Shown piece by piece: positions 15,752-24,637 of a stretch of DNA of 58,614 nucleotides. The stretch's first letter is position 1. Every line of letters starts with the position of its first letter. Below the pieces are notes generated by a model. It had not been told where the DNA came from. It did not search any database and saw only the letters and a list, made by a program, of their open reading frames with translations. The stretch spans positions 1-58,614 of the forward strand of contig NZ_VTHK01000053.1 in assembly GCF_009765355.1 (NCBI RefSeq), in the 5' to 3' direction. The translations under genes were made by a program, and so were the position numbers. This stretch comes from Amycolatopsis anabasis. Its GTDB lineage: Bacteria; Actinomycetota; Actinomycetes; Mycobacteriales; Pseudonocardiaceae.

Positions 15752-16936
15752 TCAATGGCTTCGCTGCGGTGGTGCGGGCTGAGCGATCACCTCCTGCGTC
15801 TGGCGGGATGTATTGGCTTGTCCCCGATTCGGGTGCCCGGCGTCCTGGTCGTCGCTGGTACGCCAGGGCCACCGCAGCGGTGGCGCGTGGGCGTGCATTT
15901 CGGCGGGCACGTGGGAGATCCGCAATAGGGCGCAGCTCCATGTCATGCCGACGCCGATCCCGACGAGAAGCACCAGGTCGCCGGGCTGTACCGCGCGCCG
16001 GGCGAGGAGATGGACCAGCCCGATCAGTTGGTCGTTGGGGCCGATGTGTCCCCATTGGTCGCCGGCGAACTGCAGTGTCCGTTCTGGCGTCAGGCCGAGG
16101 GGTGTGAGGCATTGCCCGGCGAGCAGGGCGTGGCCGTAGTGGGGGAGGAGTACCCAGGTGAGATCGGCGAGGCCGACTCCGGTCTCTTGTAGAACATGGT
16201 CGACGACGCGCGTCACGCCCACGGTGTTGCGCGTGATCACGGACTGCGCGTCGTGGGCGTGGAGGTATTCGGTCATCCGGGCGCCGACGTCTTCGGTGCC
16301 GACCTCGATGCTGCCGGGCGGAATCATGCGCGCGTGGCCGCGGTGCAGGCCCTCGAGGGTGGGGTCCTTCCACGAGCTGACGGCCAGTAGCTGCGCGAGC
16401 CCGGGCCGGCGGCCGATGATGGCGGCGGATCCGCCGTCGCCGTAGGCGATTCCGGCTTGCGTGCTGAGGTGGTCGAAGGCCGGGGCGCCGAAGACCTCGC
16501 CCCCGGTGAGCAGGACGCTGTCGAGATCGGGGCTCCCGCTGAGCAGCCGGGCGGTGACGTCGAGGCCACCGATGATCGAGTTGGACATCCCGTTGAGTTC
16601 GGTGGTGATACCGGAGTCGGGAGGAAGCCCGAGGGCGCGATGCACGTACGAGGCGCGCGACCAGAAGTCTATTCCGCGGCTGCCGCGCCAGATCGCGGCG
16701 TGCAAATGGAATCGCGGATTGGGCAGGGTGTTCTGTCCGGTCATCGCGCTCGTGACGAGCGCCTGGCGGGCGGCGTCGATCGCGAGCTGCGGGCCGGACG
16801 CTCCTGCGGCGATTGAGATCGATCGCTGACCGGTCGCCGGATCGAGCTTCGTTCCCTCGGGGTCGAGTTCGGTGACGGGCACCAGCTTCCCCAGCGCCGC
16901 CCCGGCGCCGAGCAGGTGGATATCAGAACACCGCAT
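15752..16936 (-). CDS. Beta-ketoacyl-ACP synthase III-like protein with altered catalytic residues
   Basis: A 394-residue thiolase-fold protein of the FabH class. The N-terminal half carries the motif around the nucleophile (TTELNGMSNS), where the usual Cys is Ser118. The C-terminal half has LLPHYGH (His266, as in KAS III), and where KAS III has GNTSAAS this protein has GHIGPND (His297, Asp302). A Cys-to-Ser change is known in DpsC-like acyltransferases, so acyl transfer rather than decarboxylating condensation is possible. The last 50 residues are a disordered extension. It overlaps the upstream small HTH gene by 14 bases. Confidence 0.78.
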   Translation of the reverse strand: MRCSDIHLLGAGAALGKLVPVTELDPEGTKLDPATGQRSISIAAGASGPQLAIDAARQALVTSAMTGQNTLPNPRFHLHAAIWRGSRGIDFWSRASYVHRALGLPPDSGITTELNGMSNSIIGGLDVTARLLSGSPDLDSVLLTGGEVFGAPAFDHLSTQAGIAYGDGGSAAIIGRRPGLAQLLAVSSWKDPTLEGLHRGHARMIPPGSIEVGTEDVGARMTEYLHAHDAQSVITRNTVGVTRVVDHVLQETGVGLADLTWVLLPHYGHALLAGQCLTPLGLTPERTLQFAGDQWGHIGPNDQLIGLVHLLARRAVQPGDLVLLVGIGVGMTWSCALLRISHVPAEMHAHAPPLRWPWRTSDDQDAGHPNRGQANTSRQTQEVIAQPAPPQRSH

Positions 16937-17165
16937 TGGTCTGCCTTCTCAGTCCATTTCCGGGGTTGGACGGGGGTGCTGACCGGTGGCGGGCGTCGAG
17001 CTCTCGCCGGATCTCGTCGGTGGTCTCGAAGTAGGTGAGGAGGTGTTCGGTCTTGATGCCGACGGTTGCGGCGATCTCGTCGAGTGTGACCGTTCCGGCG
17101 TCGCTACCGTGGCGCTGCTTATCTCGGAACAGATCGTCCGCAATGGACAGGATGCTGTTCAGCAT
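16923..17165 (-). CDS. Small TetR-like helix-turn-helix protein
   Basis: An 80-residue protein. Residues about 10-60 resemble the DNA-binding half of TetR proteins: a first helix (SILSIADDLFRDK), then TLDEIAATVGIKTEHLLTYF in the position of the HTH, then ETTDEIRREL. There is no ligand-binding domain, so it is either a minimal regulator or an adaptor for the KAS III-like protein. ATG 17165 has AAAGG upstream. It is the first gene of the leftward operon and lies about 160 bases downstream of the locus-2 operator-promoter. Confidence 0.6.
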   Translation of the reverse strand: MLNSILSIADDLFRDKQRHGSDAGTVTLDEIAATVGIKTEHLLTYFETTDEIRRELDARHRSAPPSNPGNGLRRQTNAVF

Positions 17166-17302
17166 GAAGCAGGTGCCTTTCTATCCGCGAGTCCGACGGT
17201 TCGGGAGGCGGCGCCCTCCCCAGCAACCGCCCCCCGAACGTCGGCGACCCGTCGCGCGTGGTGGGCCGCCTGGGAAGTCCAGCGCACCCGCATCCCGGAG
17301 CG

Positions 17303-17370
17303 GGTCACGCTCGTTGACTCCCTAGGGGATAGGATTGCCGTCAGGCTCGATCTTGTCAACAGTCGTGAGT
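17303..17370. promoter_or_regulatory. Operator-promoter pair, locus 2
   Basis: Leftward half-site: ACTCACGACTGTTGACA (17370-17354), with TTGACA as -35. Rightward half-site: GGTCACGCTCGTTGACT (17303-17319), with TTGACT as -35. They face each other with 34 bases between the two -35 boxes, the same architecture as loci 3 and 4. The leftward promoter would serve the HTH/KAS III operon; the rightward one faces the frameshifted gene at 17385-18033. The -10 boxes are weaker than at loci 3 and 4. Confidence 0.65.
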
Positions 17371-17384
17371 AAATTGGGGGGAGT

Positions 17385-18033
17385 GGGTGTGTTTGTGCTG
17401 AAGTTCGGTGGGCACTCAGGGATGTCGCCGGTGGCGAAGCCGTTCTGGTCGGAGACGGTGATCAGGGCGCGCTCCTGTCCGACCGGCGTGGATGGGGCGG
17501 GCAACCACGCACTCGGGTGCGGGTGGCCGCCGAGGATCGTGATGCAGGGAACCGGGTGATGCTGGTGCCCGGGGGCGACGCGGATTGGGACTGCGTGTTC
17601 GTGCCGGGGAAGGTGCTGGTCTGCGGTGAGGTGAAGGCGGCCGTGCAGACCGTGGACGACTCCTCGTGCCCGGCGCCGGGAATGCCGCTGCGGTTCCTCA
17701 CCGCGGTTCGTCCCGGAGACGCCGACGCGGGGGATGAACAGGTTGCCATCGCCGCCTACCGAGCCGAGAGCGGCCGAGGCGAGGGGACGGTCGTGGTCGG
17801 ACTGGACTACGCGCCCGGTGTCTGGGAGGAAGATGGACAGATCGTTCAGCTGCGTCGACGGGTGTGCTGTCGCTGGCGCAATTCCAGTCGGCGATCCGGG
17901 AGATGCCCGATGATCTGCCCTTGCGACTGCGACTGATCACCGCCATTCGGCCCGGCGAGGACGGTGGGCAACAGATCGCGCGGACGGGATCATCAGTTTC
18001 GGCGGGCCCGAGCACGAGGCAGCGATCGTGTAG
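17385..18033 (+). pseudogene. Frameshifted remnant of an unknown gene
   Basis: Coding character jumps between frames. GVFVLKFGG is in one frame from about 17389, then GGEAVLVGDGDQGALLSDRR onward is in another (to about 17860, including MPLRFLTAVRPGD), then VLSLAQFQSAIREMPDDLPL in a third, ending TGA at 18033. The segments RFLTAVRPGDADAGDEQVA and RLITAIRPGEDGGQQIA are similar, so the protein had an internal repeat. At least two indels are needed to rejoin it. Family not recognised. It faces the rightward half of the locus-2 operator. Confidence 0.5.
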
Positions 18034-18172
18034 CTGATGCAACGGGAAATGCCGCCGCACCAGTATAACGAGACGATGGAAATGCTGTCCCGTGGAGAGG
18101 CTACGATCGGCCGCTCTGGTCGCAGTTCCTGGTCATCCGCGAAATGTCGGCCAGTATGGGAGAGTCAGCTCT

Positions 18173-18352
18173 ATGTGGGAGTTACGGATGTTCGCAACGT
18201 TTCTTGCGGCGTTTTTCGTCGTCTCGGCTCTGATCACCGGACCGTTGATTTCGTGGCAGTGGGCCGCGTGGATAGGTGGGATCGGCGGCCCGGTGGTCGG
18301 CCTGCTGTTCGGCGCCGTCTGGTACCGGCGGTGGCTGGGATTCCACGATTGA
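18173..18352 (+). CDS. Small membrane protein
   Basis: A 59-residue protein with two hydrophobic segments (FATFLAAFFVVSALITGPLI and AAWIGGIGGPVVGLLFGAVW) and a short charged tail. The ATG at 18173 follows GGGAGA. It looks like a small inner-membrane protein with both segments spanning. Function unknown. Confidence 0.5.
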   Translation: MWELRMFATFLAAFFVVSALITGPLISWQWAAWIGGIGGPVVGLLFGAVWYRRWLGFHD

Positions 18353-18572
18353 CCGCGGCTCGGGCTGCTGAACCGGGCGGGCGTGATGCTGAAGGAAAGC
18401 CTGTGGCCTGATCGCTGCTTCTGATCGGAGCCCCTGGCCTGCGCTGGGGATGCGATGCCGGATGTGCACGGCGCGATCATGGCCGCTGTGCGGGCCGAAC
18501 GCACCAGTGATTCTATCGTGCGTCCGGCCGGAACGGCATGCCAGCCACATTCCCAGGGGACAGGAGGAGGCG

Positions 18573-18809
18573 ATGACGGAGTTCGATTACGTATGGCTGG
18601 TGCTCGCGATCGTTGGCGTGGCGGTCGTCAACGCAGTCCTGGTCCAGCTGATGCTGTGGTGGGCTACGCGGGAGGATCGAGAGCAAGCAGCGTTTTCCGC
18701 GCAACTGGAAGTGAAGCTCGCGGCATCACGAGAACGCATCGAGGCAAGCGAATTATCTATTCAGCGGGATCAGTGGCCTCCTCCAATGGACCATGATCCC
18801 TACCTGTAA
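18573..18809 (+). CDS. Small single-span membrane protein with coiled C-terminus
   Basis: A 78-residue protein: acidic N-terminus, one transmembrane helix (VWLVLAIVGVAVVNAVLVQL), then a charged helical stretch with heptad-like spacing and a short Pro/Asp-rich end. An excellent ribosome site (AGGAGGAGG) lies 3 bases before ATG 18573. Function unknown. Confidence 0.6.
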   Translation: MTEFDYVWLVLAIVGVAVVNAVLVQLMLWWATREDREQAAFSAQLEVKLAASRERIEASELSIQRDQWPPPMDHDPYL

Positions 18810-18877
18810 GTAACCACCTGTCTTCGCCGATCAAGACCCGTCACCATGGGGCAGCGGTCCCGGGCCGCACCCGGCCG

Positions 18878-18993
18878 ACGAACTGGCCATCATCGCCGGC
18901 GGCCTGGACCCCGATAGCGTCCGCAGAGTCCTGGACCGGATGGTCGCCGCAGGACTCGCCGCACCGCCCGACTCGCCCGGCCGACACGGCTGA
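18878..18993 (+). pseudogene. Remnant of a winged-helix coding sequence
   Basis: DELAIIAGGLDPDSVRRVLDRMVAAGL followed by a short tail and TGA reads like the end of a helix-turn-helix/winged-helix domain, but there is no start or upstream part in frame. (Key pattern: IAGGLDPDSVRRVLDRM.) It is probably a decayed fragment. Confidence 0.3.
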
Positions 18994-19059
18994 TCGTCGG
19001 TCATCTCCGCGACCACCGAGGGAAGGCGATGCTGTAGCGCCCAGCAACAGCGCACTCGG

Positions 19060-19742
19060 TCAGCGGGAAGCCACGCCACCTCCTCCCTCAGGCGTTCCAC
19101 CTGCGGTAACCCAGTTGAAGATCAACTTGTTGCTGATTCTTCGCCAGTACCGGCCCCCATGGTGGCTTGCCAACGGGCGGCCGGCGATCCATAGAGCTTT
19201 GGCCATCCCGGGCCGGTTGCGGATCCGGTGCGCGGCGGAGAAGACAGCCTTGGTGGTGGTGTGGCGCGGGCCGAAAGGGTAGTCGGTGCCGCTGGTCTGG
19301 CATTGGCGGATGAGCTGGTGCCGGTCGTCGTCTCCCCAGCTGGCCCAGGGCCGCGACTCGGCCTGGTGCTCGAGCGCCGGGGCGCGGCACGCGGCGGTGA
19401 AGGTGGTGCCGGTGTCGACCTCTTTGTGGGTCAGGCCGGTCAGCTCGCGGCAGAACGGGCTGATGGTGCTGCGCTGGGGCCGACCAGGAGTCGATGGTGG
19501 CCGACCCAGCGGGCGGCAGCGAGGTCGACGATGGTCAAACCGATTTCGATGATCTCGCTGACCTGGCCGGGCGGAAGGTCCCCGTCCCAGCAGGTCGTTT
19601 CCACATCGACGACGTTGAGGACGCTGTCTGCAGTATCTATCCGGAAGACGTTCGTGACCGGAAACACCGGGCCTGCGAATTCCCGTGTGCAGCCAGGGAA
19701 TCCCGGTTGTGGGGTGGGTACACACCACAACCGGGCATCCAC
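19060..19742 (-). pseudogene. 3'-5' exonuclease (DEDD / RNase T-type), frameshifted
   Basis: The N-terminal part in one frame gives LNVVDVETTCWDG (the DxE exonuclease I motif) and SEIIEIGLTIVDL. Near 19465 the match moves to another frame, giving RSTISPFCRELTGLTHKEVD and later WASWGDDDRHQL and HRIRNRPGMAKAL (exonuclease II and III regions), ending at 19060. One missing base in the run GGCCCCAG would explain it. As it stands it cannot make a full exonuclease of about 200 residues. The start is uncertain (GTG near 19665 or 19742). Confidence 0.6.
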
Positions 19743-19760
19743 GCACGCGCCCCCGCGGGC

Positions 19761-20414
19761 TCACTGGAGGTGGCGGGTGTCGTTGTGGGTCGTCAGGTGC
19801 CACATCCAGCGAGGTTCGGTGCCGTCGCGGGAGGGTTCGAGTGGCTGGAGGGTCCATCGGGTGATGGCGCCTTCGGTGGTGTCGAACCCGGCGGTGACCC
19901 GCATCGACACGGGCAGGTCGAGGAAGAAGTGCGCGGACGTGGTGATGGTCTCGCCGTGTCCGACGACGAGGATGCGTTGGCCGCGGTGTTCGCTCACGAG
20001 GGTGCACAATGCCGCTTTGGTCCGCGCGGCGTAGGCGGTCCACGGCTCGGCGCCGGCCGCGATGGGTCGGTACAGGCCTTCGTCGGCCGTGGCGGTCACG
20101 GTGGCCATGACGTCGCGCCATAACTTGCCGTCCGCCTCGCCGTAGTCGGGTTCCCTGAGGTCCGGTACCACTTGGACCGGGATGTTCAGGCGTTTGGCCA
20201 CGATTGCCGCGGCTTCGCGGGCGCGGCGCAGGGGTGTGGTGCACAGCACGGCGAACTTCCGTTCGGCGTGTTCGCGGGCCAGGCGGTCGCCGACCAAATC
20301 GGCTTGGCGGCGGCCGACCGCGGTGAGGCCGGTGCAGCCGCGCCGACCGCCGACGATGCCCTGGACCGTGCAGTGCGCTTGGCCATGGCGGATGAGCGTC
20401 AGTTCGGTTGTCAT
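19761..20414 (-). CDS. Histidine phosphatase family protein (phosphoglycerate-mutase-like)
   Basis: A 217-residue branch-1 histidine phosphatase. The phosphorylated-His motif is LIRHGQAHC at residues 7-15, an acidic region follows (LREPDYGEADG), and the second catalytic His is in VVGHGETI. This fits a small phosphatase rather than a glycolytic mutase. ATG 20414 has GGGAGG 7 bases upstream. It lies in the same orientation as the decayed exonuclease gene. The substrate cannot be inferred. Confidence 0.85.
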   Translation of the reverse strand: MTTELTLIRHGQAHCTVQGIVGGRRGCTGLTAVGRRQADLVGDRLAREHAERKFAVLCTTPLRRAREAAAIVAKRLNIPVQVVPDLREPDYGEADGKLWRDVMATVTATADEGLYRPIAAGAEPWTAYAARTKAALCTLVSEHRGQRILVVGHGETITTSAHFFLDLPVSMRVTAGFDTTEGAITRWTLQPLEPSRDGTEPRWMWHLTTHNDTRHLQ

Positions 20415-20825
20415 GCGTGAGCCCTCCCGCGCAACACGAGCGGGGAACCTCAGCGCGTCATGTTCGTGGTGGTGTGCCCCAGGCCGTGTTGCGGCTCGTG
20501 AACGTCCGCGGGCCCCCATGACCCGCGCGTCTACGGCAGAACCGGCCGTCCGGCCACCTCACGGACTGGCCTCGGCGACAGTAAGTCACCATATGTTGGC
20601 GCTTGTCGTCGGAGTGTAACGACGGTGGTGTGGTGATGTCCAGACCGGACCAGCAACCGGTGAGACATCTCGGGACGAACAGCCCTGTGGGGTTGCGTTT
20701 TCCTCTACCCTTGATCGTATGGGGCGGAGGATTCGAGCGTGTTCGGCCGGGGTGGGGAAGTCGAGGGCAGCGGGGACGCGACGAGATAGACGGCTGAGAT
20801 TCGGAGGCCTGAATTCGGGGCGCCG
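20415..20825. other. Divergent intergenic region
   Basis: About 410 bases between two divergent genes (histidine phosphatase left, DUF5593-type right). I found no supported gene. A short inverted repeat CGTCG-N8-CGACG lies near 20608-20626. Promoters for both genes should be here, but no box is convincing. Confidence 0.4.
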
Positions 20826-21965
20826 ATGACAAAGGAGAAGCCGCATCCGCTGCGTCACTGCGGAAAGTGGATCGTGACGACCGCCCGGATGGAGTTGTAC
20901 TCGGTCGGGAACCAGCCGCACTACGGAACGTCCCCGCGGTCGAGGTCGGCGACGGGGCTGGACGATGTCGCCCGGCATCGGCTGCGGCAGGTCATGCGGG
21001 ACGCGGTCGAGCGAGGGGTGGACGTCGAACATGATGTGACGGAACGGGGCGGGGAATGGACCCTGCGGGCCGTACCGGTTCTCGCCCCGGCGACCGGGCG
21101 AGTCGTCGCCGCGAAAGGCTGTTACGTCCCCCGGCGCCACAAGCGGCAATTCCCCGCCGAGCCACGCATCGGTGCCTGGGAATGGCGCGTCACACCTCCG
21201 GGGATCGACCACACGAACCGCCTCTACTGCTCCGATGAGTGGTTCCGCATCGCCGGATATCGCGTGCCTCCGTCCAAGGACGCCCGATACCCGGCCGGCT
21301 GCTGGTGGGACGGCCCCGCATTCGTGGACGACCTCGTCGAAGAGGAATCACGGCCCGCGCAGCGGGAGCTGTTCAACGTGTTTCTGTCGGAGAGCACGGA
21401 CAAGCTGCATTTCAGCGGATACCAGGCAAAGCACCCGGCGACCGGTGAGATCCTGAACCTGCGGACCGCGGGCCGGTCGGATGTCACCGACTGCCGCCCG
21501 GTGCGATGGTTCCGCGGAATCACCACCCGGGCGCGCTGGCCAGTGCGCGACCAGGTGATCGAGGAAGACCCCTTCATCAGCATGGCGTTCGCCATTTCGC
21601 GCGACCCGCTGATCTTGATCAATCCCACGCTCGAGTACATCGTGACCGCGAACGAGAAATTCGGCAGGTTGGACTTGGAGCTGCCGGATCACCGGCATCT
21701 GCGCAAGATGGTCGACCCCTGGGACTTCCCGAAACTGAAGGCGTTGCTGGACGACGCGATCGAGGAACCCAACGTCGAGAAGGGACCCTTGGAGGTGGCG
21801 TTCGCGACCACGTCGGGCGGGTGGCGCCGTCTCGCGGTGACGGTCGCGGGGGAGCGTCCTCGAGGTGAGCAGCAGCCGGGAGACAAGCAGCAACTGGCGT
21901 TGTGCCGGATCGCCGACGCCAACGATCCGGCGTGGCCCGGCCGGCCGAACTGGGCCGCGACCTGA
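20826..21965 (+). CDS. DUF5593-type PAS/GAF-like protein
   Basis: A 379-residue soluble protein resembling the actinobacterial Rv3651-like family. The N-terminal part WIVTTARMELYSVGN and WTLRAVPVLAPATGRVVAAKGCYV looks like one PAS/GAF-like domain, the middle contains GAWEWRVTPPGIDHTNRLYCSDEWFRIAGY (PAS-type; key pattern WEWRV...W), and the C-terminal third is another alpha/beta domain. There is no kinase, cyclase or DNA-binding domain, so it is probably a sensor or scaffold. The family assignment comes from overall character and is moderately sure. It is monocistronic and convergent with the methyltransferase gene at 22005. Confidence 0.65.
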   Translation: MTKEKPHPLRHCGKWIVTTARMELYSVGNQPHYGTSPRSRSATGLDDVARHRLRQVMRDAVERGVDVEHDVTERGGEWTLRAVPVLAPATGRVVAAKGCYVPRRHKRQFPAEPRIGAWEWRVTPPGIDHTNRLYCSDEWFRIAGYRVPPSKDARYPAGCWWDGPAFVDDLVEEESRPAQRELFNVFLSESTDKLHFSGYQAKHPATGEILNLRTAGRSDVTDCRPVRWFRGITTRARWPVRDQVIEEDPFISMAFAISRDPLILINPTLEYIVTANEKFGRLDLELPDHRHLRKMVDPWDFPKLKALLDDAIEEPNVEKGPLEVAFATTSGGWRRLAVTVAGERPRGEQQPGDKQQLALCRIADANDPAWPGRPNWAAT

Positions 21966-22004
21966 CCAGCGCGGCCGCAGGGGTTCAAGGGTCGGTGTGA
22001 AGTT

Positions 22005-23069
22005 TCAGGAGCGGGCGTTGGGGCCAGGCTCGGGTTTGACCGCGGCACCGCCATACATGATGTGCCGCGCCGGATCCCGCGTGTCTGGCACATAGCCTGG
22101 TTCGCCCGGTCGCCAGTCCTGCAGCCGCACGAGTCCGGGCGGGACCAGCGGCCACGTTCCGAAGAATCTCCGGACCTGGGGTTCGACGCGCAGCGTGAAG
22201 TTCTCGGCGATGTACTCCTCGTAGGCCAGTTTCAGTTCGTAGAACGGTGCCCGCATGTCATCGGGCAGGTTATCGCCGGTGCCGTGGCTCAGCGCGAACA
22301 CCGATCCGGGAGCCAGCGGCGCGGTGTATTGCTCGACCAGCTCGTAGCAACCGTCTTCGGGATGGATGTACTGCAGCAGCGAGATCATGAGCAGCAGCAC
22401 CGGCTGGGAAAAGTCGAGCAGCCGCGTGGTGACGGGATCGGTCAGAACGGAATCCGGCTGCCGCATGTCGGCATGCACGACCGCCACGTCAAGACCTGGG
22501 TGTCGATTGTGGCCTTCGAGGTGGTCGCGCCAGCGATCGACAACGATCCGCTCGTAGTCGACGTAGACCACTGCCGCCCGCTCGCCCTCGGACAGGGCCT
22601 CGCCGACGATCTCGTGGACATTGCCGTATGCCGGAAGCCCGCAGCCGATGTCGAGGACCTGCCGGATCCCCTGGGATGCGAAGTACCGCACGACTCGGCC
22701 GAGGTAATCTCGGTTGTAGCGCGTGACGCGATCGGCGATGTTGACCTCGCCGTCGTGGGTTGTGAAGGGAAGGAAGGGGCGCCGAAGTTCCCTCGCGGCC
22801 CGGTCATCCCGGTCGGTCAGTGCCGTATTGCCCAGCATCGTGTAGTACGCGCCGGCTGCGGTGCCCACCGACGTGGTGTTCCGCGGACCGTACCGAGCGA
22901 CGCGTGCAGGATCGACCGCCAACGATTCATCCCCCTCCTCAGCCGAGGTGCGCAACAAGAAGCACACCAGGTCAGCCGCCCTCCCCAGGCCGGTGCCTTG
23001 ACGATCTTCACTGAGGAGTAGGTCTGGCGGCAACTCGGAATCGGTCACAGGGCGAAAATGGCCGAACAC
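22005..23069 (-). CDS. SAM-dependent methyltransferase, PF04672 (DUF574) type
   Basis: A 354-residue protein with the actinobacterial Methyltransf_19 layout: ADRVTRYNRDYLGRVVRYFA before the SAM loop, then QVLDIGCGLPAYGNVHEI (motif I), VVYVDYERIVVDRW (acidic strand 2), HADMRQPDSVL (motif III region) and PVLLLMISLLQYIHPEDG. These enzymes are abundant in actinomycetes, often near regulators or biosynthetic genes; substrates are mostly unknown. GTG 23069 is the upstream start; GTG near 23047 is an alternative, and neither has a clear ribosome site. Confidence 0.88.
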   Translation of the reverse strand: MFGHFRPVTDSELPPDLLLSEDRQGTGLGRAADLVCFLLRTSAEEGDESLAVDPARVARYGPRNTTSVGTAAGAYYTMLGNTALTDRDDRAARELRRPFLPFTTHDGEVNIADRVTRYNRDYLGRVVRYFASQGIRQVLDIGCGLPAYGNVHEIVGEALSEGERAAVVYVDYERIVVDRWRDHLEGHNRHPGLDVAVVHADMRQPDSVLTDPVTTRLLDFSQPVLLLMISLLQYIHPEDGCYELVEQYTAPLAPGSVFALSHGTGDNLPDDMRAPFYELKLAYEEYIAENFTLRVEPQVRRFFGTWPLVPPGLVRLQDWRPGEPGYVPDTRDPARHIMYGGAAVKPEPGPNARS

Positions 23070-23369
23070 GCTAACGGATCGTTACTTCCAACCGGCGATC
23101 TGCTCACAGAGTGCAGTGACCTTCCAGGCGTGGTCTCTGGCACCCACAGAAGGTAGGGGCAGGGCGCACCCGCTCTGCGCCGACGACAACAGCCACCCGT
23201 GACCCGACCTAGATGCATAACGATATATACAACGCGGCATGTAGTGGCCTAGACAACTGGGACGCCGATTCCACGCGAGGCACGTCGTCAACCACCACGC
23301 CCACGACGACAAGGGCGCACTGGTTGTGGTCCAGCAGGTGCCTGCGCAGCCCATCGAGTGGGGTGAGGG
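23070..23369. other. Intergenic region without a supported gene
   Basis: About 300 bases upstream of the leftward methyltransferase gene. An AT-richer patch (TAACGATATATACAACG, near 23219-23235) stands out from its GC-rich surroundings and may be part of a promoter. No reading frame is convincing. Confidence 0.35.
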
Positions 23370-23903
23370 TCATCCGTATCGCGACCAGAAATAGAGCGAG
23401 CACCATGCGCCGTCCCGGTTAGCCAGCGCGAAGGTGACGTCGGTCTCACCGAGGCCGATCGTGGAGACCGCGTGCACGGTATAGGTCGCGCTGCTGTCGC
23501 TGATCCGCGGTGGTTCCTTGATCGTAAAGGTGCCGGGCGCGGCTTTGGCTGCGGCGTTGTATCCGTCGCGCTGCCGCGCGGTCGGCTGCTGGCAGGTGTG
23601 CTGGGCCAGCGGCGCTGCGGAGTTGGTGTTGAGCGCGGCCACCGTGTCACGGGCAACGGCGTAGGGATCGGTGGCGGGCGGGTTGTCGTCGCTGGTGAGC
23701 AGCAGCACGAGGATGATCGCTCCGACGAGAACCGCGATGAGTGCGAGGATGAGGCAGAGGAGCAGGCTGGCGCGGGGGCGAGATGTCGAAGGAACCGGGG
23801 CAGCGGTATCGGCGGCGTCTTTCGGCGCTGGAGTCGGTGTGGCGTCGCGGTCGCCGGGCGATGCGGGCTGGTGCGGCTGGGGGTCGTTGTCCGGATACCT
23901 CAT
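23370..23903 (-). CDS. Membrane-anchored protein with NTF2-like extracellular domain
   Basis: A 177-residue protein: a 45-residue Pro/Asp/Thr-rich cytoplasmic N-terminus, one transmembrane helix (LLLCLILALIAVLVGAIILV), then a domain of about 105 residues starting DPYAVARDTVAALNTNSAAP with two Cys (one in HTCQQP, one in AWCSLYF). The pattern fits DUF4878 or Mce-associated-type domains outside the cell. ATG 23903 has GAAGGG upstream. Function unknown; it belongs to the leftward run of envelope-related genes from 29971 down. Confidence 0.7.
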   Translation of the reverse strand: MRYPDNDPQPHQPASPGDRDATPTPAPKDAADTAAPVPSTSRPRASLLLCLILALIAVLVGAIILVLLLTSDDNPPATDPYAVARDTVAALNTNSAAPLAQHTCQQPTARQRDGYNAAAKAAPGTFTIKEPPRISDSSATYTVHAVSTIGLGETDVTFALANRDGAWCSLYFWSRYG

Positions 23904-24065
23904 TGACCTTCCCTTCGGGTATACGTCGAAGCGCCGCGGACGACGGATCGGAGCCGAGACGACCGGAACACGGCGGAGTGCATAGGTTTTCTCCTGATTT
24001 CTGAACTGCGGGGGCGCACGGCGCTGCGAGTACTGGATGGCAGGCGCGGGCGCTGTCGAGCCGGG

Positions 24066-24554
24066 TCACCACGGTGCTCGGCCGGTGGCGCGGGCGTTGC
24101 CCAGGTGATCGGCGTGCTCGGCACGCAGCGGCTCGACCCGAGACGCGGCAACAGGGTCGAGTTCGGGCATGAGTTCCACGTCCCCGCCGAAGTCGGGATT
24201 GGACTGGAACTCCACGGCGAGCACGGACGTGTTCATGCTGAGGTTGACCGCGGTGTGCGGCACCCCTGCCGGGACGTAGAGCATGGAGCCGGGACCGTGC
24301 GCGATCGGTTGCATGTCCTGGCCCCACAGGGTGGCGGCCCAGCCGTCGAGCACGTAGACGATCAGTTCGGTGGTGCGGTGGCGGTGGGCGTGGGCGACAT
24401 GCCCGCCGGGCATGTGGATCCGGCCGGCCGAGACTGCCTCGACGGGGATGACGCCGCGGTGGATCACGGGGGTCAGATGCTGGCCTTGCGGACCCATCTG
24501 GGAGGCGGAGGCGCCGATGGCGATCCGGACGGGCCGGGAATGTGCAGTGTCCAT
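24066..24554 (-). CDS. Cupin-domain protein
   Basis: A 162-residue single-domain cupin. Motif 1 is GGHVAHAHRHRTTELIVYVLDG (G-x5-H-x-H-x4-E type, with His pair and Glu for metal) and motif 2 is HGPGSMLYVPAGVPHTAVN (G-x5-P-x-G-x2-H type). The metal ligands are present, so it should bind a metal and could be a small dioxygenase, isomerase or ligand sensor. ATG 24554 has GAGGAG upstream. It lies 83 bases after the barrel-protein gene and is probably co-transcribed with it. Confidence 0.82.
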   Translation of the reverse strand: MDTAHSRPVRIAIGASASQMGPQGQHLTPVIHRGVIPVEAVSAGRIHMPGGHVAHAHRHRTTELIVYVLDGWAATLWGQDMQPIAHGPGSMLYVPAGVPHTAVNLSMNTSVLAVEFQSNPDFGGDVELMPELDPVAASRVEPLRAEHADHLGNARATGRAPW

Positions 24555-24637
24555 TGTGGTCTCCTCGCAAGAAACGTTGCGGGCAGGGCGCGGGAATCGT
24601 GGTGTCGTCGCCAGAGGATGTGGGAGAGCGGGGGGCG

